Assembly: GCA_026706755.1 (NCBI GenBank)
Contig: JAPOYG010000266.1
Location: forward strand, 16,572 to 51,389
Direction: 5' to 3'
DNA length: 34,818 nucleotides
Source: Acidobacteriota bacterium
Lineage (GTDB): Bacteria > Acidobacteriota > Vicinamibacteria > Vicinamibacterales > UBA8438
Part shown: piece after piece, positions 1-7,527 of the stretch
Layout: the number at the start of each line of letters is the position of its first letter
How positions within the stretch are numbered: the first letter of the stretch is position 1
Made by a program: the position numbers and the translations under genes
Notes under the pieces: model-generated
The model's database searches: none
What the model saw: only the letters and a program-made list of their open reading frames with translations
What the model was told of the DNA's origin: nothing

Positions 1-1
1 C

Positions 2-550
2 GTGACGGTGAGCCCCCGCCGGTCCGACAGTGCCGCTACTCCGCCGCCCGAGGAGGCTCGGCCGGACGAGCCGCTGTGGAAGCCGAGTGTGGCGCCGCTC
101 GACGCCATCGAGCAGGACGTTCGGCGGCTGATTCGCGAGGCCGCGGACGCCCGCGCCCGTGCGAGGCGGAACGCCGAGGAAGCGAACGCGCGGCTGCGGG
201 AGCTGCTGCTCGATCTGCTCGGGGTGCTCGACGCATTCGACCGTGTCTTCGCCAGCACGGCCGCGAAGCCGAATCAGGTTACCGCGCAGATGCGCGTCTG
301 GTTAGGGAACTTCCGCACGGTGCGGCGCATCGCAGAGCGAACGCTGCGCAACCACGGGGTGAGGCGCATGGAGCCGGTGGACGGGGAACCCGAGTTCAAC
401 CCGCACTTTCAACGCGCGACCGCCACCGTGGAGGACGCCGCCAAGCCCGCGGGGACCGTCGTCGAGGAGGTCTCGCCCGGCTACCTGTGGAAGAACGAGG
501 TGCTGCGGAAGGCGGAAGTGGCCGTGGTGAGGAACCAGGCGGTCGACTGA
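2..550 (+). CDS. GrpE-like nucleotide exchange factor
   Basis: GrpE proteins release ADP from DnaK, and this one lies 70 bp before a DnaK-like gene. The protein is 182 aa from a GTG at base 2; the true start could lie left of the window. A charged Arg/Glu-rich helix (about residues 38-70) is followed by LLDLLGVLDAFDRVF, which matches the GrpE helix that normally reads LLDVLDNFDRA. The C-terminal beta-wing is recognisable: EPEFNPHFQRA, then PAGTVVEEVSPGYLWKNEVLR, then a final KAEVAVVRN strand. Length is normal for the family. This is probably a dedicated paralogue serving the adjacent enlarged DnaK rather than the housekeeping GrpE, since no HrcA or standard dnaJ accompanies it. That last point is inference. 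Confidence 0.85.
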   Translation: MTVSPRRSDSAATPPPEEARPDEPLWKPSVAPLDAIEQDVRRLIREAADARARARRNAEEANARLRELLLDLLGVLDAFDRVFASTAAKPNQVTAQMRVWLGNFRTVRRIAERTLRNHGVRRMEPVDGEPEFNPHFQRATATVEDAAKPAGTVVEEVSPGYLWKNEVLRKAEVAVVRNQAVD

Positions 551-620
551 CGGAGACGCTGCGGCGCGCGGGGGTGCGAGTGGTGCGTCGACCAGGGGAC
601 GGCACCGCGTTGGAGGGAGC

Positions 621-3110
621 ATGGGGCGAGCCATCGGCATAGACCTGGGCACGACGCAGAGCGTGGTCGCGGTACTCGACGGGGCGCGCCCACGGGTCTT
701 GGAGAGCGCGGAGGGGACCCGCGAGGTGCCGTCCGCCGTATCGGTCAGGAAGCGCCGCAAGGCAAGCGGCAGGCCGGAGCTGCTCGTGGGGCGCCCCGCG
801 CTCGACAACCAGGGGGTGCGGCCGAAGGACACCATCGTGGCCGTCAAGCGGCTCATGGGGCGTGGGGTCAACGACCCCGAGGTCAAGAAGCTCCGCCGGG
901 CGGTCGCCTTCGAAGTGGTCGAGCCGGCCGACGGCACGCGGGACAGCGTCAGGGTCGTGCTCGACGGGCGCCAGTACTCGCCCGTGGACATCTCGGCGAA
1001 GGTCCTGGAGAAGCTGAAGGCGGACGCGGAGCTGCGCTTGAACGACACGGTCACCCATGCCGTCATTACGGTTCCCGCGTACTTCAGCCTCATTCAGCGC
1101 GATGCGACGCGTCGCGCGGCGTGGCAGGCCGGCCTGAAGGTCATCAAGGTCATCGACGAGCCGACCGCGGCGGCGATCGCCTTCGGCATGGACGACCGCG
1201 GCGCCGGCGACAACGACGCGAAGACGCTGCTGATCTACGACCTCGGCGGCGGGACGTTCGACGTCTCGGTGCTCGTCGCGGCCGGCGCGTCGTTCGCGCC
1301 GATGGCGCTGATGGGCGACATGTGGCTGGGCGGCGTCGACTTCGACCGCGTCGTGCTCGACCGGATTCTCGACCACGTCCAGGACGAGCACGACGTGAGC
1401 CGTGAGGACGCGCTGGCCGACCGCAAGGCCGCGGTGCGGCTGGAGCAGGCCGCCCGACAGGCGAAGGAGGCGCTGTCGTCGCAGCGGGAGGCCGATGTCC
1501 TGGTGGCCGGCGCCCTGACGTCCGAGGACGGCGATCTCCTGGACGTGGATTGCGTGATCACGCGCGAGCAGTTCGAGGCCGATATCCGGCCACTGTGCGA
1601 TCACGCCGACGACCTGGTGGATCAGGCACTCGCGAGCGCCGGGCTTGTCGTCTCCGACCGCGACACGGGGCAGGAGCGGCCGAACTACGACGACGTCGAC
1701 GCGGTGATCATGGTGGGGAACTCGTCGCGTATTCCCGAAGTCCAGCGCCGGATGGAGCGGAAGTTCGGCAAGACCAAGGTGCTCAACACCATAGAGCCCA
1801 AGCTCAGCGTCGCGATGGGGGCGGCGATCGTCGCCGCGCGGGTCGGTAACCGGCTGATCTGTCACGCGCCGATCAAGGACACCGCCGGGCAGGTGTGCGG
1901 CCACGTCAACGACGACGGCGCCACTGCGTGCGCGGCATGCGGGGCGCCGCTCGGGTTCGCGTCAGCGGGCGCCCTGCCGGATGGCCAGCCGCTGTCCGCC
2001 GAGAAGGGTGCCGGCGCGGCCGGCACGGACACACTCGTCATCGGGGGAATCGCCCCGTTCCACTACGGCGCCCAGTCAGCGGGCGACCGGTTCAATCTCT
2101 ACGTCAAGAAGGGGGATCAGTATCCGACGGCCGAGCCGAAGACGCAGACCTTCTATACGCAGCAGCCCAACGAGCGCACGGTACGCATTCCGGTCTACGG
2201 CGGCGAGACCCTGGAGCGAGCCTCCGCGAACGAGAAGCAGGGGGAGGCCTTTGCGGCGCTCCCGCAGGGCCTGCCCCGGAATACGCCGATCCGCATCACC
2301 CTCGCCCTGGACGGGGACGGCGTATACACGGTGACGGCCGAGCTGGACGACGGAACGAAGCTCAGGCCGCGGATGCTCCACGGCGAGGCGGATGCCCGTG
2401 CGGTCGATGCGCTGGTGGACGTCGAGCAGCGCGCGCGGGCGGAGCACGTCGACGTGGGCGGCCGGATCGACGAGGCGTTCGACCGCTTCGAGCAGGACGA
2501 CTACGCCGGGGCCGAGAAGGTCCGCGGTGAGATCGAGGACCTGCTGGACCGCGAGGCGCAGTCCCGGCAGGAGCAGGTGGACACCACGACGGGCGCGGTC
2601 GCGTTCCTGGAGCACGTGAAGGCCGCGTACCGCTGGGCGCTGCAGCCGAAACACGTCGGCGCCATCGACGCGTGCATCGCATGGATCAAGGCGGGATGCG
2701 CCGGCTCCCTCGAGGTCATGGGTCGGACGCACCGGCCCGGGAGCGAGGCCGACGCCGTGTTCAAGGTGCTGGTGCCGGCACTGCCGAACTTCGTCGGCGC
2801 CCTGCTGGGGCTCGAGGCGGCGATCGTGTCCATCGCAGAATCGGATCCGGCGGCGCACGAGGGATTTCTGACCCGGTTCCGGGACGCCGTCCTGCGTCTG
2901 CAGCGGGGCGACGAGACGGCCCTGGAGGACCTGAGGCAGTTACAGGAGGACGTTGAGGGCACGGGAGCTTCTGTCGCTGGTGCCGCGGGAACGTGGACGT
3001 GCTCGCGCGGACACACGGCGCCGCAGGGCCGTCCGTGCCCGATCTGCGGGGAGCGGCCGGGCATCCTGCGACACGCCGTGGACACGGGAGAGATCCCGAA
3101 GGAGTTGTAA
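621..3110 (+). CDS. Enlarged Hsp70/DnaK-like chaperone with zinc-binding segments
   Basis: An ATP-dependent Hsp70-type chaperone of 829 aa, roughly 200 aa longer than normal DnaK. The ATPase domain (about 1-410) has GIDLGTTQSVVAVLDG, YDLGGGTFDVSVL, VMVGNSSRIPEVQ and EPKLSVAMGAAIVAA, all in Hsp70 order. Immediately after it is a Cys-rich segment (C414, C426, C437 and C440, with CAACG) that looks like a zinc ribbon between the ATPase and substrate-binding parts. A recognisable beta substrate-binding domain follows (about 475-590), then a helical lid-like region, and a second C-terminal zinc-ribbon-like motif (TCSRGH, then CPICG). The ATG has a good upstream ribosome site (GGAGGGAGC). With the GrpE-like gene before it and the J-like gene after it, this makes a full Hsp70 triad. 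The zinc segments suggest a specialised client or partner. Confidence 0.9.
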   Translation: MGRAIGIDLGTTQSVVAVLDGARPRVLESAEGTREVPSAVSVRKRRKASGRPELLVGRPALDNQGVRPKDTIVAVKRLMGRGVNDPEVKKLRRAVAFEVVEPADGTRDSVRVVLDGRQYSPVDISAKVLEKLKADAELRLNDTVTHAVITVPAYFSLIQRDATRRAAWQAGLKVIKVIDEPTAAAIAFGMDDRGAGDNDAKTLLIYDLGGGTFDVSVLVAAGASFAPMALMGDMWLGGVDFDRVVLDRILDHVQDEHDVSREDALADRKAAVRLEQAARQAKEALSSQREADVLVAGALTSEDGDLLDVDCVITREQFEADIRPLCDHADDLVDQALASAGLVVSDRDTGQERPNYDDVDAVIMVGNSSRIPEVQRRMERKFGKTKVLNTIEPKLSVAMGAAIVAARVGNRLICHAPIKDTAGQVCGHVNDDGATACAACGAPLGFASAGALPDGQPLSAEKGAGAAGTDTLVIGGIAPFHYGAQSAGDRFNLYVKKGDQYPTAEPKTQTFYTQQPNERTVRIPVYGGETLERASANEKQGEAFAALPQGLPRNTPIRITLALDGDGVYTVTAELDDGTKLRPRMLHGEADARAVDALVDVEQRARAEHVDVGGRIDEAFDRFEQDDYAGAEKVRGEIEDLLDREAQSRQEQVDTTTGAVAFLEHVKAAYRWALQPKHVGAIDACIAWIKAGCAGSLEVMGRTHRPGSEADAVFKVLVPALPNFVGALLGLEAAIVSIAESDPAAHEGFLTRFRDAVLRLQRGDETALEDLRQLQEDVEGTGASVAGAAGTWTCSRGHTAPQGRPCPICGERPGILRHAVDTGEIPKEL

Positions 3111-3164
3111 CCGTCGGATGCGTCGAGGGATGCGCTCCGTCTCCCGAGTTGCCGAGGCCCGCGC

Positions 3165-4937
3165 ATGAAGGACCCGCTCCAGCCGCCCAACTCGTACGAC
3201 GTGCTGAACGTCCCGCGGGAGGCGTCTGATCGCGACGTCCATCGGGCTTTCAAGACGGCGGTCGCGCACCGCGCGGCGCCGCTGCCCGAGTTGCAGCGCG
3301 CACGGGAGACGCTCAGCGATCGGATCGAGCGAGGACTGCTCGACCTGTTCTCGTACAGCGATGACCAGGTCCGCCAGCTCGACCCCAATCCGCTTGCCGC
3401 GCCCGGTGCGCTCGCCGTCGAGCATCGAATCGAGACCGCGCAGCGTTGGGAGGACGCGCTCAGGGCGGCGTTTCCGAACCTCGCGGGGGCGCACGCGCTC
3501 GGCGTGCTGTGGTACTGGTCGGCCCGGGCGGCGCTGGACACGGATGAGGCGAAGGGGGGCTGGCGGTCGCAGCGCGATGGATGGCGCGCGGCGATCGCGT
3601 ACTGGACGCACCTGCTCGCCCGGCGCAACGAGGTGCGCAACCTGGGCCTCCTGCAGCCCGGTCTCACGGACGCCGAGGTAGACGAGATCCGCCGGCGCGC
3701 CGGTGAGCAATGGGTCGAGGGGCCGCTGCGGACGGCCTCGGGCGCCGACGGGCGCCGGCCACAGTCCTTTCGCGCGATGTACCGCGAGTGTCTGCTCGAT
3801 GCAATGCTGGAGCGCCACTGCACCGCGGCGATGAACTCGGCCAGCCAGGCCGGCCTGGCGTGCGGTCCGCTGCTCCTCGAACGCCTGGGGTGGCTGCAGC
3901 GCACCCGCGAGTCGCTCGACGGGCCAGGTGCCCCCCGCGGCGACACAGGAGAGCAGTTGCGCCTCTACCTGTCGCCGCACGGGCGGGCCAAGGCGCTCGT
4001 CGATGCGGGACGGCCCGAGGAGGCCGTCCGGTTGGTCGACAGGCCCGGCTCAGGGGCTTCCGCGGACTACAGGAACTTGTACGCGGACGCGCACGCGGCG
4101 GTGGCGGCGAGGCGAGCCGACGTCGGGAAGTACCGCGATGCGCTGACGCACTGGAAGGATGCCCTCGACGCGGTCGCGTCCACATCCCGCATGCAGGCGA
4201 TGCGCCAGTCGCTACGCGACGCGGCACTGACGCGCGCGCAGACCGCGCGGGCGCGCGATCTCAGTGACCGGGACGAGGCGATCGCGCCGCTCCGGCGGGC
4301 CCTCGAGATCGTGCCGGACGACGAGAACCTGAAGCAGACGCTGGCCGCCGATCTCCTGACCCGCGCCAGGGTGCGCCACAACCGGGGCGACACGACGGCC
4401 GCGAGCGCGGACCTCCGGGAGGCGGCGGCCCTCGGCTCGCCGGAGGCGGCACGAATCCTGGGCCGCGAAGCGGACGCCGAGCGGCCAGCGCGACCGACCG
4501 GGGTCCCGGCGTCGGCGCAAGGGCGAGCGGACCGCGCGCTGGCCTGCATGCAACGGGGGGACTGGACGGGCGAGCACGAGCACATCAGCGCCGCAATCGA
4601 ACAGGTTGGTGTCGAGAATGCGCCGGGGGCGTGGAAGACGCTGTACCTGCTCACGGGCGCCCGGGTCCGGGCCGGCCGGAAGAGCCCGGGAGCCCCGCGT
4701 GCTCGCGGCGCGGCCGCTCCCGCGCAGCCCTCGTCCACCCCGAAGAAGCCGCGGAAGGAGACAGCCCGGACATCGCCGCCGGCGCGCACAGCGTCCACCC
4801 CGAAGAAGCCGCGGAAGGAGACCCCCCGGACACCGCCGCGGGCGCGCTCAACGTCCGCCACCGAGGACAGGCAGAGGCTCCCTCTCCTGATCGTCCTCCT
4901 GGTGCTCCTCGTCTGGATGCTGCTGCGGTATGGATGA
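3165..4937 (+). CDS. J-domain-like, TPR-like tail-anchored protein
   Basis: A 590-aa protein that probably partners the Hsp70 upstream. Its N-terminus (YDVLNVPREASDRDVHRAFK, residues about 10-29) has the shape of a J domain, but the HPD tripeptide needed to stimulate Hsp70 is absent: the equivalent place reads VAHRAA. The middle (about 200-500) is Ala/Arg-rich helical with TPR-like stretches such as EAIAPLRRALEIVPDDENL. A Pro/Lys/Arg-rich linker contains two 20-residue repeats starting STPKKPRKET. The last 20 residues are a hydrophobic helix (LPLLIVLLVLLVWMLL), so the protein is probably tail-anchored in the inner membrane with the body in the cytoplasm. Its stop overlaps the next start by ATGA. 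Identification as a degenerate J protein is moderate; the anchor is clear. Confidence 0.7.
   Translation: MKDPLQPPNSYDVLNVPREASDRDVHRAFKTAVAHRAAPLPELQRARETLSDRIERGLLDLFSYSDDQVRQLDPNPLAAPGALAVEHRIETAQRWEDALRAAFPNLAGAHALGVLWYWSARAALDTDEAKGGWRSQRDGWRAAIAYWTHLLARRNEVRNLGLLQPGLTDAEVDEIRRRAGEQWVEGPLRTASGADGRRPQSFRAMYRECLLDAMLERHCTAAMNSASQAGLACGPLLLERLGWLQRTRESLDGPGAPRGDTGEQLRLYLSPHGRAKALVDAGRPEEAVRLVDRPGSGASADYRNLYADAHAAVAARRADVGKYRDALTHWKDALDAVASTSRMQAMRQSLRDAALTRAQTARARDLSDRDEAIAPLRRALEIVPDDENLKQTLAADLLTRARVRHNRGDTTAASADLREAAALGSPEAARILGREADAERPARPTGVPASAQGRADRALACMQRGDWTGEHEHISAAIEQVGVENAPGAWKTLYLLTGARVRAGRKSPGAPRARGAAAPAQPSSTPKKPRKETARTSPPARTASTPKKPRKETPRTPPRARSTSATEDRQRLPLLIVLLVLLVWMLLRYG
4733..4852 (+). 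repeat. 60-bp tandem repeat, two units
   Basis: Two direct units begin at 4733 and 4793 (GTCCACCCCGAAGAAGCCGC). They encode a 20-residue Pro/Lys/Arg linker unit in the J-like protein, just before its membrane anchor. The first half of each unit is identical; the second half differs at a few bases. A third partial unit may begin at 4853. Confidence 0.85.
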
Positions 4938-5788
4938 GGTGCATGGCGGCTACTGAGGACCGCGTCCGGGAGCGGCCGGATCCTGACCGCATCGCCTGCC
5001 CGGTCTGTCCCCGAGACGACCTGGCGCCCGGCACGCGCGTCTGCTCCAACTGTGGCGCCGACCTGACGCCGCTGGTCCGGCTGGCGCAACTCGGCGATCG
5101 TCTGGCCGCCGGGGTGGAGTCGGCGCGCTGGCATCGACCGCCCGCGCCAGTGCTGCTCGCCGTGACCGCGGTCGTCGCTCTGGCCGGGTTCGGCATCGGA
5201 CGCCTGGTGGAGACGTCGCCGCCGCGGCCAGGAGCATCTACCACGCGCGGCAACAGTGCCCGCGCGTCGCCGACCGCGCCGATGGCGGCGCCCGTCGAGG
5301 CTCCGCCGCCCGGCGCCTCGCCGGCCGCGTCGCGCCGGGTGGCGGCGCTCCGGGCACGGCTGGAGAGCGTTTCGGGGATTGCCGTGGGCGCCCGGGACGG
5401 CGCGCTTCTGCTTGCGTTCGAGCGCGGCCTGTTCCCGACGGGTAGTCAAGCGGTGAGCGCCGCAGGCGGGGAGCGTGTCGCGGAGCTGAGCAGGGCGCTG
5501 TTCGACGGACCCGAGCAACTGTCCATCACTGTCGAGGGGCTCACCGACGACCAGCCGGTGTCGGTCGACTCGACCTGGCCGGACAACTGGTCGTTGGGTC
5601 TGGCGCGCGCGCAGGTGGTGATCGCGCGGCTGCGAGCCGGCGACCGGCGCGGGGCCGCGGTCTGGTACGCGACCGCTTCCCCGCCGCCGGACACGATGCC
5701 GATCTCCGAAAGGACGCGACGTCGCAGCGTGCGCATCCGCGTGTCGCTGCGTGACGACACCGCACGGGAGCTGCGCCCGGCGCCGTGA
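4934..5788 (+). CDS. Zinc-ribbon, single-TM, OmpA/MotB-like protein
   Basis: A 284-aa protein. The chosen ATG at 4934 overlaps the upstream TGA (ATGA); a second in-frame ATG at 4943 is possible. An N-terminal zinc ribbon (CPVC, then CSNCG, residues about 22-42) precedes one membrane helix (VLLAVTAVVALAGFGIGRLV). After a Pro/Ala/Ser-rich linker comes a C-terminal domain with the OmpA/MotB peptidoglycan-binding signature: ITVEGLTDDQPV, then DNWSLGLARAQVVIARL. This predicts a cytoplasmic zinc ribbon and a periplasmic cell-wall-binding domain, so it could tie the cytoplasmic chaperone set to the envelope. It has no MotA-like neighbour here, although a MotA/MotB-like pair is encoded at 22469-23997. 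The MotB-like call rests on motifs only. Confidence 0.75.
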   Translation: MRCMAATEDRVRERPDPDRIACPVCPRDDLAPGTRVCSNCGADLTPLVRLAQLGDRLAAGVESARWHRPPAPVLLAVTAVVALAGFGIGRLVETSPPRPGASTTRGNSARASPTAPMAAPVEAPPPGASPAASRRVAALRARLESVSGIAVGARDGALLLAFERGLFPTGSQAVSAAGGERVAELSRALFDGPEQLSITVEGLTDDQPVSVDSTWPDNWSLGLARAQVVIARLRAGDRRGAAVWYATASPPPDTMPISERTRRRSVRIRVSLRDDTARELRPAP

Positions 5789-5806
5789 GCGGCGGATTGG
5801 CGCTAG

Positions 5807-5887
5807 CGCGCCCTCACGGGCGCGTTGGGAGTCTGCGCGGACACGGAACTCTTGCGTCGCCGTTGTGCTGCGCAGACTCCTAGCGCG
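5807..5887 (+). other. Overlapping hairpins before the kinase gene
   Basis: The 133-bp gap before the kinase holds two stem-loops. One is a perfect 7-bp stem with a 4-nt loop (CGCGCCC 5807-5813 with GGGCGCG 5818-5824). The other is long: GGAGTCTGCGC (5828-5838) pairs perfectly with GCGCAGACTCC (5870-5880), and it extends with two G-T pairs to 18 bp (5821-5838 with 5870-5887). The stems share 5821-5824, so they compete. No T-tract follows. It may be a terminator/attenuator or an RNA-processing site. Confidence 0.6.
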
Positions 5888-5921
5888 AGCTCGTGGGTGG
5901 CAGCGGGGGGACGACAGTCGC

Positions 5922-7497
5922 ATGCGGGAGCCGTTCGCCGAGGTCGAGCCGCTGGGTCGGGGCGGTTTCGGGGAGACGTTCAAGGCCCGCGTCTGCGACC
6001 GGCAGTTTCGTCCGCCAGTGGGGAACGGACGTCGTCGTGCTCAAGCGGCCGTGGCCGGACAAGCGGGAACTGCTGAACGCCGAGGTCGGCGTGCACGCCG
6101 CCCTGATGCACCAGCAACTGGACATGGACAACCTGGTTCGCTGGCTGGGGGTGGATACATACGAGGGCCGGCCCTGCCTCGTGCTCGAGTACATGGCCGG
6201 GGGCAGCCTGCGCGACCGGCTGGAGCGTCCCGGCCAGGGCCTTCCCCATGAGGAGGTCGTCGCGGTGGCGCGCGGGATTCTGTCCGGGCTCGCCGTGATT
6301 CACGGCGCCGGCGTCATCCACCGGGACATCAAGCCCGAGAACATCCTGTTCGATGGCGAGACGCCCAAGCTGGCGGACTTCGGCATCTCCAGGCCGCTCG
6401 CCCGCGGCGAGGTCGCCTGCACCAGAATCGGGACGCTCCACTACGTCCCGCCGGAGGTCATCGACGGGCCTGGGGCGACGTTTGCGTCCGATCTCTGGTC
6501 GTTTGGCGTGACGTTGTACGAGATGGCCTGCGGACGCCTGCCCTTCGGCGATCGGATGGCCCCGCAGGGCCCGGTAACGGACCGGATTCGACGCGGCGAT
6601 TGGCACCCGTTCGCGGCCGAGTCGCCCCCCCTCCCCGCCGTTCGTGCGGTCGTCGCACGGGCGCTGACGCCCGATCCGGCGGGACGCTTCGCCAGCGCGG
6701 CCGAGATGGCCCACGTGCTGGATGGGACCGAGCTTCCGGCCACGCACTCCATCGAGCGTGCCATCGAGGACGCGCGGCGGCGTCCGGACGCCGAGGCCCG
6801 GCTCCGGGCGCTTGCCGCGGCGCACCCGCGCGAGCCGCGCGTCTGCCAGGCGCTCGGCGAGGTGTACAGCCGGGCGCAGCGACCGCGAGAGGCGGAGCGG
6901 CAGCTTCGCCGGGCCAGAGAACTGGCGCCGGATGACGCCATCGTGCTGTGGGGGCTGGCCGTCGCCTCCGAAGCGGTGGGAAAGCGCGCCCAGGCAGCGG
7001 CGTGTCTCCAGCGAGCCCTCGAGATCGGGATCCCGTCGCCCGCCGCGCGTCGCCGTGCCGAGGCGATGCTCGCGGCCTGGGACCCCAACGCCCCGGTACG
7101 GACGGCGCGACCACGGAGACAGGCGACCGGCTGCACTGCGGCGCTCGGGGAAATCCGCGCTCTGAGCTGGGCGGTGGAAGGCCTGGACTCCATTGAGCGG
7201 CGGATCCGCGCCGTTGTCGAGCGGTACCCGGCCGACGCGCGGGGGCACCGGCAGCTCGGCGAGTGCTACAGCCTGCAGCAGCGCTTCGACGAGGCGGTCA
7301 CGGCGTTCCGCCGCGCGGCGGAGCTGGCCGACAGCGCAGGCACCCAATGGAGCCTGACGATGGCCTACGAGCAACTCGGCAACCTGAAGCGGGCGCGGAT
7401 CTGCCTGGCCCGCGCCCGCCGGCTGGGACTGGACCCCAAGCTGGACCGGTACGCGCAGGTGCTGGCGGAGACCTGGCGGACGCAGGACCGGGATTGA
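5922..7497 (+). CDS. Ser/Thr protein kinase with C-terminal TPRs; one frameshift near 6009
   Basis: A Hanks-type kinase that phosphorylates Ser/Thr on unknown partners. The ORF track splits it. The glycine loop (LGRGGFGETFKA) is read from ATG 5922 in one frame. Everything from VRQWGTDVVVLK onward is in the next frame, which stays open to 7497. Joining them at TTT C (6006-6009) gives a 524-aa protein with the catalytic Lys at about 41, HRDIKPEN at about 133, DFG at about 152, and a VPPEV activation-segment end. Residues about 290-520 are TPR-like (ARELAPDDAIVLWGLAVA, QLGECYSLQQRFDEAVTAF), and there is no TM segment. It sits just after the chaperone genes and could regulate them or the GTPase block. 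The shift may be an assembly error, a real mutation or programmed slippage. The 5893 start on the track lacks the glycine loop and is not the true N-terminus. Confidence 0.85.
6003..6012 (+). other. Frame-change site in the kinase gene (CAG TTT C GTC)
   Basis: Kinase homology moves from frame 0 to frame +1 around this point. At TTT-CGT, a P-site tRNA-Phe reading UUU could re-pair with UUC one base on, which is the type of site used in known UUU-CGU +1 shifting. No Shine-Dalgarno-like stimulator or rare following codon stands out, so a single-base sequencing or assembly error remains the simplest explanation. Confidence 0.4.
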
Positions 7498-7527
7498 AGG
7501 GCGAGGGACGTCCGGAGACCGCAGACC

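Noticed and set aside
396-1904. 502-aa - strand ORF and other long reverse-frame ORFs opposite DnaK, GTPase, GAP1 and the ARC-like gene
   Set aside because: Very GC-rich DNA keeps antisense frames open. These are Arg/His/Pro-rich, have no domain motifs and lie wholly over well-supported + strand genes.
5821-5887. Inverted repeat as a transposon end or MITE
   Set aside because: No flanking target duplication and no second copy in the window; an RNA hairpin is simpler.
5893-6009. Kinase start at 5893 given by the ORF track
   Set aside because: It gives an N-terminus without the glycine loop, while the next frame holds a perfect LGRGGFGETFKA from ATG 5922.
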